Shown here: positions 47,601 to 56,370 of the stretch, in pieces
Numbering within the stretch: the stretch's first letter is position 1
Layout: each line of letters starts with the position of its first letter
Assembly: GCA_016929395.1 (NCBI GenBank)
Contig: JAFGIX010000054.1
Span: forward strand, 62,001 to 126,000
Length of the DNA stretch: 64,000 nt
Reading direction: 5' to 3'
DNA from: Candidatus Zymogenus saltonus
GTDB taxonomy: Bacteria; Desulfobacterota; Zymogenia; Zymogenales; Zymogenaceae
Program-made: the position numbers and the translations under genes
The notes under the pieces: generated by a model
Told to the model about the DNA's origin: nothing
The model's database searches: none
Seen by the model: the letters and a program-made list of their open reading frames with translations, nothing else

Positions 47601-47798
47601 CTTTTCCGTGACCTGGCTCTTCACTTCGGAGGGGCCCGCCCCCGGATATATCGTTGTGATGGTCAGATAAGGAAAATCGATATTAGGGAAAAGGTCAACG
47701 GTGAGGCGCGAATATGAGAAAATTCCCAGAACGACAAAGACCAGAATGAGCATAACCGTGGTAACTGATCTTCTAACCGCAAAAGCTGTCCATTTCAT
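44700..47798 (-). CDS. RND-family efflux pump, inner-membrane subunit
   Basis: A 1032-residue resistance-nodulation-division transporter, the normal length for AcrB-type pumps. It begins with a membrane helix after WTAFAVRRSVTTVM; two large periplasmic loops (about 35-335 and 560-860) and two sets of five further helices follow. The proton-relay motif in the fourth helix is unusual: LVDD or LVDN of relatives reads LATND (residues 397-401), so the first aspartate is threonine and an aspartate occurs two positions later. Helix 10 has GIVVNNAILILDY. The start directly follows the stop of the adaptor gene. Substrate is unknown; drugs or lipids are typical. No outer-membrane TolC partner is adjacent. 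Confidence 0.93.
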   Translation of the reverse strand: MKWTAFAVRRSVTTVMLILVFVVLGIFSYSRLTVDLFPNIDFPYLTITTIYPGAGPSEVKSQVTEKIEDEISSVSNVKNLDSTSREGVSIILIEFELGVDVDLASIEVKDKVDAILSDLPEDIEQPEIVKFDINALPIMNLSISADSPLNEVYEYVDTTVRDRLNKIDGLASVEVVGGLVREIQVNVSREALIRHNLTITEFANLIGAENKDVPLGRLTSKDEEFVLRVSGEFTSIEDIKNTTIATPTGASVRLSDIAEIVDGFAERRESAKFQGKPSVGIAISKRSDANTVLIAAEVFQAIYELRQTMPEGYEIGIARDLSAFIVDSVNDVIINLILGIIITAFFLYIFLHNIWSTLIATLDLPTSIIATFILIYFAGFTINVITLMALGISIGILATNDIIILESINRHIKAGEPPKEAAIKGTSEVAIAVGASTLTNIMVFTPIAFMSGIVGQFFKQFGLTVVFATIFSLLVSFTMTPMLASKLLGQKKKGAISLKFSQLKYVSAVNKRLLLFFERWDKGYDNLVLKYRSSLNWCLKNKKKAVMATVGILFFSFFLIALVGGEFFPYSDRGYLSINVELPPGVRIEETEEVIGEISGIVGKYEEIETLFSTVGGENKGVNEGQLILRLVDISERDILTKDFVNKIRYDLANIPGADIGIMEESGGGEAEADLVLNVTGPDIKTISALAGEMEEIVKDMEGLVDVETSEKLPSPEIRFIPDRFKIASYGVNSSDIYTILRASYEGIVPSLYKEGGEEYDIKVRLSEEDRSEEDVFGEIRIKTPKGMVPIEQLGEVFLGRGESEIKRHNRQDLVEVMANVGSGTVGEFEKKIEDEAKKIDTPEGYAFKLGGQSETKAESFASLYQALLLAVILTYIVLAAILESFVHPITIMLTLPLGLIGTAVGLFVGGQTINMLSLMAMIMLVGIVVNNAILILDYTSILRDGGMSCREAIVEASPVRLRPIIMANLAIAFAIIPQALGGAEAGHRTAMAFVTMGGVLFSAVFTIYLIPVVYEFFDKFTIKGREEAKIK

Positions 47799-48926
47799 CT
47801 ATTTATCCTTGTTGTGAATGAGCACGAGATTTTCTTCATCCGAAAGCCTGTTCTGGCCCCGAATTACAACCCTGTCCCCGACCTTCAATCCCTCCTTCAC
47901 CTCGGTGTTCTCGTCGTTTTCCCATCCCGACACTACCTTCTTCTTTACGGCCTTGCTCTCGCTGTTTACGACGAATACAAAGGTCTCGTCGCCCGTTTCC
48001 ACCAGGGCCTTTTTCGGTATGATAAGGACATCTTCCGCGGAATATATGAGGATCTCAAGATTGGTGATTGTTCCGGGCTTGAGGAGACCTTCGTTGTTAT
48101 CCAGAAGGATTTTGGCCTCGAACAGCCCGGTGTTCTTGTTCGCCGAAAGGGAGATCGTCTCCACCTCCCCCGTCACCGTAACGGTTTTTTCGGGGGTCTT
48201 AAGGACGACCCTTGCGGGCTGCCCCTTCTTGATAAAGAGGGCCCTGCTTGAGCTGATGTTGAGCTCCACCCTCACCTTATCGATAATGGCGACCGTTGCG
48301 ATTATCTCTCCCGACACAATCGGATCACCCTCGCTTACGGTTATCTCCGTTACGATCCCGTCAATAGGAGAAGAAATCTTGACACTGTCCTTTGAGGCAT
48401 CATAATCGGCCCTGGCGACTTCGTAGGTTGTCAGGGCGATTTCGTATTCGCTCTTGGAGACGGCTCCGACCTCGTAAAGCTCCTTTACCCTTTGGTAGTT
48501 TCTCAAAGCCTGGAGATATGTCGCCTTGTCCTGACGGTAGTGTCCCGTTGACATTCCCGGGTCATCGGGATTGAGGGAGACGATTACATCCCCCTTTTTT
48601 ACCTTGTCCCCTTCACCGAAATGTATCTTTGTGACACGGGTGGTTAAATTGGTTGTTAGCTCGGACTGAAGCATCCCCCTTATCGTGCCGGAGAAGGATC
48701 TGTACACCTCTAAACTCCCAATTTTTGCCTCCGCCACGTCCACGGGAATGCCGCTTTCCCCCTGTATCTTGTCTATAGACTTGACCTCCTCTTTCACGAG
48801 ATAGCCGTAGATCCTGACGGCGAAGAATAATACTATAAAAAGGGCTATTAACCCAATCCCGATTCTTGTCATGGAGAGTCGTGAAAACCTCTCCTTAATC
48901 CTGTCTATTAGTTTTGAAACGTTCAT
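47799..48926 (-). CDS. RND efflux periplasmic adaptor subunit (membrane fusion protein)
   Basis: Links the RND pump to the outer-membrane channel. The 375-residue protein has an N-terminal membrane anchor (about 21-43), a split lipoyl domain (GEGDKVKKGDVIVSL early and ISSPIDGIVTEITVSEGDPI later) around a short alpha-hairpin, a beta-barrel domain and a membrane-proximal domain with IIPKKALVETGDETFVFV. No lipobox is seen, so it is held by the N-terminal helix. It is transcribed first and its stop directly precedes the pump start. Confidence 0.92.
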   Translation of the reverse strand: MNVSKLIDRIKERFSRLSMTRIGIGLIALFIVLFFAVRIYGYLVKEEVKSIDKIQGESGIPVDVAEAKIGSLEVYRSFSGTIRGMLQSELTTNLTTRVTKIHFGEGDKVKKGDVIVSLNPDDPGMSTGHYRQDKATYLQALRNYQRVKELYEVGAVSKSEYEIALTTYEVARADYDASKDSVKISSPIDGIVTEITVSEGDPIVSGEIIATVAIIDKVRVELNISSSRALFIKKGQPARVVLKTPEKTVTVTGEVETISLSANKNTGLFEAKILLDNNEGLLKPGTITNLEILIYSAEDVLIIPKKALVETGDETFVFVVNSESKAVKKKVVSGWENDENTEVKEGLKVGDRVVIRGQNRLSDEENLVLIHNKDK

Positions 48927-49233
48927 TTTTTTTCAACTTTCCTTCCTGTTAGCTTCCCTATCCATAAATAAAATAGAGACATTATTATGGATGATATTCG
49001 TTGTCCTTGATTAAACAATATATGATACCAGATTTTCCCCCGCTGTGAAATCAAAAAAGTATTTTCGAGCCTTAAAAAAATTGGCGGTGGATAAAAAGAT
49101 GGTTCCTATCATAAACTCGATAAAATCGCAGGGGCTGAGACACCGTGAAGTAAAAGAAAATACTGTCCTTCGCATACTTGCCTTGATTTTCTAAAAAAAA
49201 CGCATTATGAATGGCACTTCATTCATTTTTTTC
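48927..49233. other. Gene-free stretch upstream of the adaptor gene
   Basis: No gene seen. It should contain the adaptor promoter, but I cannot assign convincing -35 and -10 boxes. Confidence 0.5.
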
Positions 49234-49261
49234 TTGACAAGCCTTATTTATTTGGTAAAAT
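49234..49261 (+). promoter_or_regulatory. Strong sigma70 promoter of a candidate small RNA
   Basis: TTGACA, a 16-base spacer, TAAAAT. No protein-coding gene lies within 3 kb downstream on this strand. Confidence 0.75.
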
Positions 49262-49267
49262 AAACTT

Positions 49268-49392
49268 GAAAATAAATAAAACTTCCCCACCCCCATCTTA
49301 AAGGATTGCACGCGGAAGAGATAATGTCTCACTATTTCCCGTTGAGTTGACTTCTTGAGACATAGAAACGAATAAAGGATGGGGGTTTTTTT
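49268..49392 (+). ncRNA. Candidate small RNA of about 125 nt
   Basis: The transcript predicted from the promoter just upstream ends at a U run after GGATGGGGG. A ten-pair closing stem forms between CCCCCATCTT (49290-49299) and AAGGATGGGGG (about 49375-49385), with one G-U pair, followed by TTTTTTT. An inner stem TGTCTC/GAGACA (about 49325-49361) encloses a 26-base loop. Three GGA triplets (AAGGATT, CGGAAG, AAGGATG) could be CsrA/RsmA sites. There is no open frame with a ribosome binding site. I do not recognise the family. Confidence 0.6.
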
Positions 49393-49762
49393 ATGCCTTT
49401 TGTTGTATTGTTTTACAATACTTGCCATATACGCCATATTCGTTCGTATTCATTCGATGTATCGGGAGCGTTTTCTCCCCGCACCTTAAAAGAATCTTCC
49501 CCCTCACGTTAATTCTTACAGAAGATCCACCGCCGTAAAGCCGCGGATTTTTTGGACGCTTTAATTAAATACGACCGTTAGACTTTTCTGCTAAAATGGT
49601 GGAAGAATTGTCTCCCCGAGAAGGTAGACTTGCGGCCGGTCTGATATCGCGTTACCGACCGGGCGACTGACGATAGGCATATTTTTATAATATATACGTG
49701 TCGGCTGACCGTTTCCACTTCCGTGCCCAAGTATTTTTAAAACCGTGCCGTTTTAAACCTTT
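49393..49762. other. Gene-free stretch downstream of the small-RNA candidate
   Basis: No gene or terminator recognised for the minus-strand gene that ends at 49763. A 72-codon minus-strand frame across 49219-49437 overlaps the small RNA and is considered chance. Confidence 0.5.
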
Positions 49763-52591
49763 TTATCCCCTATCCCTCAACTTGATTTGAGCGATTACCT
49801 CTTTGGCCTTGCTGGCGAGCGCCCTGTCACCCCTCTCGGCAAGCGTCGTTAGGCTCGGCAAGGATTTTTTTGTGCCGATCTTCCAGAGGGCCTTTAAGAC
49901 GGCGTTCTGAACGATTTGGTCTTCCCCCTTTTTGCCGGCGGATCTTACCTTATTTGACAGCTTGTCCAGCCATTTTTTATCGGGAGTAATGAGATCCAAA
50001 AGGATGTCCTCGACCCTCTTTTCAGTGGAGATATGCACGTTGCCTATGAGGCTTAAGGTGTTGATCGCCTCGGCCTTGAATTCTAATATCTGGTTTTTGT
50101 CGACAACATTTTTCACTGTGCTCTCGTCTATATTTAAAATATTGAGCAGTTCGATGAGCACCCTCTGCGATTTAAGGGAGAATTTTCCGATGCACTCGAC
50201 GGCGCGTCGACGTACCCGGATGTTTGGATCTCTCAATGCCCTTAAAAGAGTCGGCTCCGCCGCCGGCCCCTGAAGCGTGCTTATGGTGTTTACGGCCTCT
50301 TCCCGAACCCTCGGCTTTGAATGCCTGAGGAAACCCGAGATCAGATCTATTTGACCGCCCCCCCCGATCTTGGACATAACGGCCAGCGCATTGCGATAAA
50401 GGTACCAAGGGTTCGAGGGATTCTTGAGGATGCCGACTATTTCATTTATTGCGAAGTCGCCCATCTTTATCAATGTGTTGACCGCGGAGGACCTTACGGT
50501 CTTGTCCTTGCTGTCCATAAGGGTTTGAACCAAGAGATGAACGCCGTATGTTCCCAAAAGCTCGATCGTATTTTCGATCTGAGCCCTTGACCCGCTCTTC
50601 TCGTCTCTAAACTTCTCCTCCAGCGAATCGATCGAGTCTTCCCAGATAAATTTGATCGGTTCCTGAAGAGGCAAAAAGGTGCTCTTTCTTAAGCGGGGAT
50701 AAAGCTCGAATTTTGCCTCTACGGACTTGGTGATCAAGGAGATCAGGTCGTATTCCTCCTGCTCCAGAAGGTCGGGCAATATTCGCCTGAAAAGCCTGAC
50801 CAACAGGAGGACGTCGTCTTCCGTTACGGCCTCGTAGAACTTTTCCATGTAGAAAGAGGGATTTTCCCTGAATTCCTTGACGAGGGTCAGGGTATTGACG
50901 TGGTCTTTTACGGCCTCGGGCAGCTCTTCAAATTTCAGAATACTGTAAAAATAGAGCTGCTCGAAAAATCTCTCGCTCCCCTCGATCCCCTCGAGAACGA
51001 CCCTCTGAGACACCCACTTGAGAATTCTCTTGACGCCCTCCATGCGGGCCAGAAGCGCCGGATGGCCCGGTTTCTCCTTTAATTCCTCGCTGATCTTGGT
51101 GAGCTCCTCAAAAACGTACTTGGAGGTCGGCAGGAGAATCTGCATCGGGAAGGACTTCACTATTATCTGCTCCAGGTCTTCGGCCTCGATCACCGCAACG
51201 TGCTTTGCGATCACGTGGCAGTTGACGACGATATCCTTCAGCATGTGAGGCTCCCTTAAGGGTCTCACGATGTCCTGAACGATACGGATTTTCATGGCCT
51301 GGATCTCTTCCTCGCTTTTTCCCCTGAACATGGGCAGGACTTTCAAGTCTTTCGCGAGCCTCTGGATGGCCATCTCCACCCGCCAGGGAAGCTTCAGTTC
51401 GAGGATGATCATGTCGTCCATGAAGACCGTGGATACCTCGGTGACTTCCTTTTCGACCAGGGCGTTGGTGAGGAGGCTTCCCACCTCTCCCGATTCACCT
51501 TTGTCCACGGCGGGGTCGCTCATGATATCGATGAAATTGTTGAACTCGTTGAGGGTGAGGGTCTTCTTCATGGAAAAGCTGACGAGGCTCTTTCGGTTGA
51601 AGTACTCCTTAAACTTTGGTATAAAGATAGACGCCTGCTCCGATCCGATCAATCCCCTCAGGCTGACCTGATCTTCAAGGATACCCGAGATCAATACGTC
51701 GGAGCGCTCCTTCGATTCCTGATTCAGGAGGGTCAGGTCTGGTCTTTCTCCGACCGCCGCCTGAAACTCGTTGTATATGCCCTCTTTCGCATCCCTGCTT
51801 CCGGGGTGATCCGGTGCATAGTAGCCGGAGCGGAGCATTGCCTTGACCAGATCCAGAATAAATGCAACTACGGGCTCCATTCGCCCCCGCTCTTGAGAGC
51901 TGAACTCTTTCTTTACCCTGTCGGCCATAGGTGCCGGAAGAGGGACGGTCGATTCGGGTTCCTTTTTCTCTATCTTTTTTACCGTGTCACGGTCGCGGAT
52001 CAGCCTCTTCAGCCTTTCAATTCTATCCCCCGTCAGGGTCGAAGGGAGTCCGGCCTCTTGGGCCCTCTTTATCAGCTCCCTCTCGTAGGCCGTGGAGATC
52101 CTGCTGCGGCCCCTGATCTCCGTCTCGGATTGTTGTGTTGGGGCAAGGGGGGTGTCTGCGCTTTGTAATCTGTCCAGGAATTGCGTTTCCCCCTGGGGAA
52201 GGTGTATTGCTTCATGTTTCACGGTGTCGGCCCCGGCCTTGTCACTTGAGGAAAATCCCAGCATTTCGGAATACGTCTTGCTTCGCTTCAGGTTTCCCTC
52301 GAGTCTTCTTATGGTTTCCCACTGTCCGCTGTTGAAGTGCAGGGTCATTCCCATCTTTCGTCCCGTTGTCTCGGCCCTCTTTTTATCGACGGAAGACGCC
52401 ACCCTGCACTGTACCACGAATGGCTCCGGGACGTCGGGGATGATAAGCGTCAACAAGACGGGAGTATTTACGGGCGGGGGCGTTGAAGTTGGGGCAAAAA
52501 GCCTTGAGTTAACGATCTCGCTCTGATATTGGTTGAAAAACGCCTTAGGAGAAGAGTAGCGAAGTTTCAGCTTTTTTACTGCCAAGGCCAT
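49763..52591 (-). CDS. Large PilZ-like and HEAT-repeat protein
   Basis: A 942-residue cytoplasmic protein. The first 105 residues (KKLKLRYSSPKAFFNQY, VLLTLIIPDVPEPFVVQCRV, GRKMGMTLHF) have the strand pattern of PilZ-like domains common in Deltaproteobacteria, but no RxxxR motif for cyclic-di-GMP is evident. A charged linker follows, then a long helical middle (about 230-690) of unknown type. Residues about 700-940 form HEAT-type repeats, for example QIENTIELLGTYGVHLLVQT and KTVRSSAVNTLIKMGDFAIN. GAGGATTT precedes the ATG. It is transcribed alone from a consensus promoter. Its role may be scaffolding in polarity or motility, which is inference. Confidence 0.75.
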   Translation of the reverse strand: MALAVKKLKLRYSSPKAFFNQYQSEIVNSRLFAPTSTPPPVNTPVLLTLIIPDVPEPFVVQCRVASSVDKKRAETTGRKMGMTLHFNSGQWETIRRLEGNLKRSKTYSEMLGFSSSDKAGADTVKHEAIHLPQGETQFLDRLQSADTPLAPTQQSETEIRGRSRISTAYERELIKRAQEAGLPSTLTGDRIERLKRLIRDRDTVKKIEKKEPESTVPLPAPMADRVKKEFSSQERGRMEPVVAFILDLVKAMLRSGYYAPDHPGSRDAKEGIYNEFQAAVGERPDLTLLNQESKERSDVLISGILEDQVSLRGLIGSEQASIFIPKFKEYFNRKSLVSFSMKKTLTLNEFNNFIDIMSDPAVDKGESGEVGSLLTNALVEKEVTEVSTVFMDDMIILELKLPWRVEMAIQRLAKDLKVLPMFRGKSEEEIQAMKIRIVQDIVRPLREPHMLKDIVVNCHVIAKHVAVIEAEDLEQIIVKSFPMQILLPTSKYVFEELTKISEELKEKPGHPALLARMEGVKRILKWVSQRVVLEGIEGSERFFEQLYFYSILKFEELPEAVKDHVNTLTLVKEFRENPSFYMEKFYEAVTEDDVLLLVRLFRRILPDLLEQEEYDLISLITKSVEAKFELYPRLRKSTFLPLQEPIKFIWEDSIDSLEEKFRDEKSGSRAQIENTIELLGTYGVHLLVQTLMDSKDKTVRSSAVNTLIKMGDFAINEIVGILKNPSNPWYLYRNALAVMSKIGGGGQIDLISGFLRHSKPRVREEAVNTISTLQGPAAEPTLLRALRDPNIRVRRRAVECIGKFSLKSQRVLIELLNILNIDESTVKNVVDKNQILEFKAEAINTLSLIGNVHISTEKRVEDILLDLITPDKKWLDKLSNKVRSAGKKGEDQIVQNAVLKALWKIGTKKSLPSLTTLAERGDRALASKAKEVIAQIKLRDRG

Positions 52592-52997
52592 GAAAAATCC
52601 TCGCTTGCGGCAAGTGGCTTGTTTCTGACGAAATCGTTCTTTATTTTGTCGACGGTGTCCTTAAACACAATTCCTGAATGTTTCGGTCATCACTTCAGGC
52701 AATGGGATATTTGAATTTTATTCTATCGTGGAATTGGGCTGTCAAAAAGCGCGCTTAATCACATTATTTTATTTAGATTTTACATCATTGTCAATCAATA
52801 AGGAATCAACGCTGCATTATCGATGTGTAAAATAGCGACGTGGAAATTGGATGCGAGGCGCCCGGGATTCTATGCTCTCTTTTCTGCTTTTAAAATTTTT
52901 AATCGAAAGCATTAAGTTTGGTAATAAAAGCTTGAATTCACTTTGCATTTTTGATATTTTTGTTAAGAATTTTTAAACTCTTTATGTGGAGGTTGCT
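52592..52997. other. Divergent intergenic region
   Basis: Holds the minus-strand promoter above. For the plus-strand V4R gene, TTGAAT, 17 bases and TATTTT (about 52932-52960) is a weak candidate. Nothing else is seen. Confidence 0.5.
52766..52794 (-). promoter_or_regulatory. Sigma70 promoter of the PilZ-like/HEAT gene
   Basis: On the minus strand TTGACA (52794-52789), a 17-base spacer and TAAAAT (52771-52766). The leader would be about 170 bases. Confidence 0.7.
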
Positions 52998-53618
52998 ATG
53001 GTGTTCAAAGATATGTTGCCGAATCAAGTGTTTCATCTTGCTATGATTACTGGTGAAGAAGTACTGGGGAAAAAGGGTTTAAACGCCTTGTTAAACTATA
53101 CCAAGCTGCAAAAATTCATCGACAACTACCCGCCTTACAATATGGATTTAGAATATACTTCGGAGGAATTTAATCGACTAATGGCGGGTTTTATTGCCAT
53201 TCTTGGAGAGAAGGGCGCAAGGCCGATAATGTTCCGCGCTGGTGTCAGGGTTTTTGAGATAACTCATGAACAATTCCCGGACCTTTTTAATATTGACGGG
53301 ATAGAACCGGAAAAAAGGTCCCCTGAAAAAATGTTTGACGAGTTTAAGAGGATATACCAAATAATAGTTGACGCTTCAATAGCCATCTATGGGGAGGTCT
53401 ACAAATTCTACGATTGTGAAGAGGGTGCAACTTTGGAGATGTCGCCCTGCCTTTGGTGTGTCGGATTAAAGACGGAAAAGCCGATATGTTTCGCGCAGGT
53501 GGGATTTCAATACGGCGTAACCCGATGGATTTTAGGCAAGACCGTAAAGATAGAGGAAACCGAATGTATCGCCTGTGGAGACGATAAATGCAAGTTTGTA
53601 ATTCACAGGCCCGAATAG
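52998..53618 (+). CDS. V4R-domain (4-vinyl reductase-like) protein
   Basis: A 206-residue protein whose second half matches the V4R small-molecule-binding domain: YKFYDCEEGATLEMSPCLWC, CFAQVGFQYGVTRWILGK and the terminal ECIACGDDKCKFVIH, where Cys and His residues may bind metal or ligand. V4R domains occur in bacteriochlorophyll-related proteins and in hydrocarbon-responsive regulators. No DNA-binding or kinase domain is attached here; the N-terminal 100 residues are an undefined helical region. The start is ATG 52998, five bases after GGAGG, rather than the GTG within that site. It may be a stand-alone sensor. Confidence 0.8.
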   Translation: MVFKDMLPNQVFHLAMITGEEVLGKKGLNALLNYTKLQKFIDNYPPYNMDLEYTSEEFNRLMAGFIAILGEKGARPIMFRAGVRVFEITHEQFPDLFNIDGIEPEKRSPEKMFDEFKRIYQIIVDASIAIYGEVYKFYDCEEGATLEMSPCLWCVGLKTEKPICFAQVGFQYGVTRWILGKTVKIEETECIACGDDKCKFVIHRPE

Positions 53619-53734
53619 CTCAACTTTCCTTTTAGATTCATATCGCTTAGATTTATCACTACATCATAAAGGAGTCTTCTGAAAGGTAATAATAGGCTGT
53701 CCTATTTTTAGCTCAACTGTTGGTGGAGAAAAAA

Positions 53735-54307
53735 ATGGAAAAACGGAGTTTTATGAACAGATTCATCATCCCTGTTTTGATCGTCTTCGTCGTAATGTCC
53801 GTATCGTGGATTGTCTACAACCTCTCGTGGCGGCTCGACAACGACACGATTCATCAACTCCTCGCCGACATCTCCGGAACTCTGCTCTTCATTTCGATCA
53901 CCTTTGGCGTCATTGTCGTCTATTCCATGGCGTTTTTCAGGAGGGCGTCGCTTTTGGAGAGAGTGATCGCCTCCTTCGTCAATCCCGCAATCTGGGTAAT
54001 AAAGGAGGTCTTCAGGATGTTCACCTCCTTTTCAATTACGGAGTCCCTCTATTTTGCGGCAAATCCGCTGGTCGTCTGGCTGGTGTTGGGGACGATAACC
54101 CAGATGGGATTGCTGGAGATAATCTTGAGGTGGAGGCTCAAGAGGCGCGGAGAAAAAGTCAAGGTCTTCAACATCCCCGCGATTCTGGCGTTTGCCCTGG
54201 GCCTCTTTCTGGTGATAGTCCTCTATGCATGGGGGAGGGGCGAAAACGTCTTCAGCTTCTATCTCGAGATGTACAGGGCGATCTTTGGGGCCGGCGTGGG
54301 GATCTAA
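53735..54307 (+). CDS. Hypothetical four-helix inner-membrane protein
   Basis: I do not recognise this 190-residue protein. It has membrane segments at about 9-30, 45-70, 105-130 and 150-172, with a basic stretch RWRLKRRGEKVK in the last cytoplasmic loop. The start is the ATG near 53735, six bases after GGTGGAG, in preference to a TTG 15 bases upstream. No family motif is visible. It lies between the V4R gene and the sulfatase on the same strand but is separated from both by more than 100 bases. Confidence 0.7.
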   Translation: MEKRSFMNRFIIPVLIVFVVMSVSWIVYNLSWRLDNDTIHQLLADISGTLLFISITFGVIVVYSMAFFRRASLLERVIASFVNPAIWVIKEVFRMFTSFSITESLYFAANPLVVWLVLGTITQMGLLEIILRWRLKRRGEKVKVFNIPAILAFALGLFLVIVLYAWGRGENVFSFYLEMYRAIFGAGVGI

Positions 54308-54385
54308 ACAGAATTTTTAACGGTAAATGAAAGGAAAAGAGAATAGAGACATTATGTTAAAAGGTGTTTAAAAGAGGGATTAGAT

Positions 54386-54412
54386 GTCATTCCCGTGAAA
54401 ACGGGAATCCAG
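54386..54412. repeat. Single copy of a GTCATTCCCG-type hairpin repeat
   Basis: GTCATTCCCGTGAAAACGGG followed by AATCCAG forms ATTCCCGT/ACGGGAAT with a four-base loop. It belongs to the same intergenic family as the copies at 60311-60548. Confidence 0.75.
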
Positions 54413-54575
54413 CAGATACTATATTACTATTCTGGAGTCATTTGTATCGCTGAGGATGATAAAACAGAAATGGAATCGAGAAGCATTGGGTATTTTGAAG
54501 AGGGACCATTTTGGGGTTTTTTGAGAGGGCTTTTATCGCGGGAGAGTTAGAAAACTTGTTGGTCGAGGTAATAAA

Positions 54576-55994
54576 ATGTCTGACGATAAAAAGAGAGAGT
54601 TTTTTAATAACTTCATTTCCAGAAGGGATGTTCTGAAGGCGGCCGGGGCCGCGTCCGCCGCGGGGATGATGGGACTTATGCTCCCCGGGATTGCAAAAGA
54701 TGCCTTCGCCTCTCCCTTTCCCAAGGGAAAACCGAATATATTATTTATCCTGAGCGACAACTGCAATGCGGACTTCATGGGATTTGTGGGGCACCCCTTC
54801 CTCAAGACTCCCAATCTCGACAGGCTGGCGAGGGAGGGGGTAGTCTTCGACCGGGCCTTTTGTACCACCGGTCTTTGCAGCCCCAGCCGGGCGAACTTCC
54901 TGACCGGCACATACCCCACAACCCACGGGGTCAAGAACAACCACACCCCCTGGACGGGCCAGAAGACGATCTTCATGGAGTATCTCAAGGACGCCGGCTA
55001 CGACACCGCGTTCGTAGGGAAGTTCCACCTGCCGGGGAAGGGGCTCCCCGACCTGCCGTTTCTCGATCTCTTCATGTCATTCACCCAGAAGGAGAACCAG
55101 GGGAGCTACTACAACTGCCCCCTCGTGGTGAACGGGGTGCCGACCCCATCGAGAAAGGAATATTTGATCGAGGAGACAACCGACTGGGCACTCGACTTCA
55201 TGAATCAAAAGAGGGGAAACCCGTTCTGCCTCTACCTCTCCTACAAGACCGCCCACTTCCCGTTCCTCCCGCCGAAGGATCTGGCGGGAATCTACAAAGA
55301 CGAAGAAGTTAATCTTCCCAAGGAGGTCGACTCGTGGCTGGGGAGGACCAACGGGAACGTCTTCGAGGGGACGATGGTGGGATCCTTGCCCGCCCTCTAC
55401 CGGAGGTACTGCGAGGCGATCACCGGCATGGACAGGGAGATCGGGCGGGTCTTGGCGAAGATCGACGAGATGGGCATCGGGGAAAACACGATTGTGGTCT
55501 ACGCCTCCGACAACGGCTACATGTGGGGCGAGCACAGGATAATAGGGATTAACTGGCCCTACGAGGAGTCGATCAGGCTCCCGTTCATCGTCCGTTGCCC
55601 CTGGCTCGTAAAAGACCCCGGTGCGACGAGGCCGCAGATGATCCTGAACGTCGACCTCGCCCCGACGCTCCTCGATATTGCCGGGCTTCCGATACCGGAG
55701 GATATCGAGGGGGACAGCTTCATCCCGTTCCTGGTGGACGGCTCTGAGTCGGGGCGAAAGGCTTGGCTCTTTGAGTACTTTAAGTATTTCCCCGAGAACG
55801 TCCCGAACATCTACGGCCTGAGGACCGAGACCCACAAGTACTTCGAGTTCGAGAAGGGGATGAAGCCTAAACTCTACGATCTCGTCAACGACCCGAAGGA
55901 GAACAACAACCTTTTCGGCACGCCGGAGGGGGAGGCGCTTCTTCCCGGGTTGAAAGCGATGCTCGAGGAGCTTAAGGTCGTGAAGACCATGTAG
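54576..55994 (+). CDS. Sulfatase, Tat-exported, cysteine type
   Basis: A 472-residue type I sulfatase. The N-terminus carries the twin-arginine-like motif SRRDVLK and a hydrophobic alanine-rich segment (about 20-48), so export through Tat is likely. The catalytic motif CSPSR with TG soon after (about residues 109-117) holds the cysteine that must be converted to formylglycine. Metal-binding elements ILSDNCNAD at the start and ASDNGYMWGEH later are present. No formylglycine-generating enzyme or anaerobic sulfatase-maturating enzyme is in the window. The substrate is unknown; it faces an amidohydrolase/oxidoreductase set on the opposite strand. Confidence 0.9.
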   Translation: MSDDKKREFFNNFISRRDVLKAAGAASAAGMMGLMLPGIAKDAFASPFPKGKPNILFILSDNCNADFMGFVGHPFLKTPNLDRLAREGVVFDRAFCTTGLCSPSRANFLTGTYPTTHGVKNNHTPWTGQKTIFMEYLKDAGYDTAFVGKFHLPGKGLPDLPFLDLFMSFTQKENQGSYYNCPLVVNGVPTPSRKEYLIEETTDWALDFMNQKRGNPFCLYLSYKTAHFPFLPPKDLAGIYKDEEVNLPKEVDSWLGRTNGNVFEGTMVGSLPALYRRYCEAITGMDREIGRVLAKIDEMGIGENTIVVYASDNGYMWGEHRIIGINWPYEESIRLPFIVRCPWLVKDPGATRPQMILNVDLAPTLLDIAGLPIPEDIEGDSFIPFLVDGSESGRKAWLFEYFKYFPENVPNIYGLRTETHKYFEFEKGMKPKLYDLVNDPKENNNLFGTPEGEALLPGLKAMLEELKVVKTM

Positions 55995-56370
55995 GTTGCC
56001 GTCGGGTCGTCGTCGGTCAATATCGAGAAAGAATGGGAATTGAGATATGTCGTGTAAAGAACAACCTGGAGGATTTTTGCCCGCTGGCATGTTGACGGGC
56101 CTATTGATATGGGGTGATCTCTAAATAGGCAGGCCGGTGGAGGGAGTGGCGATGTTTTGTACGTTCAAAGCCCGGGGAGGTTCCCTCCGGGCTTTTTATA
56201 AAAAGGTGTATTCCGCCTGTTTGTCATGCAACCGAGTGCGGGAGAGGGCGGGCGCCCTACTACTTCCGCGTCCGCCAATCCATAGCAGGTTTGGATTTGT
56301 CACCTGAACTGATTAGAAAATAGTGCAGTCATCCGACTGAAAACGGTTTCCTTAAAACACGAAGTCGGCT
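55995..56370. other. Convergent gap after the sulfatase
   Basis: No gene seen. It contains the intrinsic terminator at 56167-56197. Confidence 0.55.
56167..56197 (+). terminator. Intrinsic terminator downstream of the sulfatase
   Basis: AAAGCCC pairs with GGGCTTT and encloses GGAGG-TTC-CCTCC; TTTTT follows. It is the only strong terminator between the two convergent units. Confidence 0.85.

Noticed and set aside
49211-49232. Sigma54 (-24/-12) promoter starting at TGGCAC
   Set aside because: The -12 element TTGC is missing at the required distance; the sigma70 boxes just downstream fit far better.
49219-49437. 72-codon minus-strand frame
   Set aside because: Overlaps the promoter and body of the small-RNA candidate on the other strand and lacks a good start signal.
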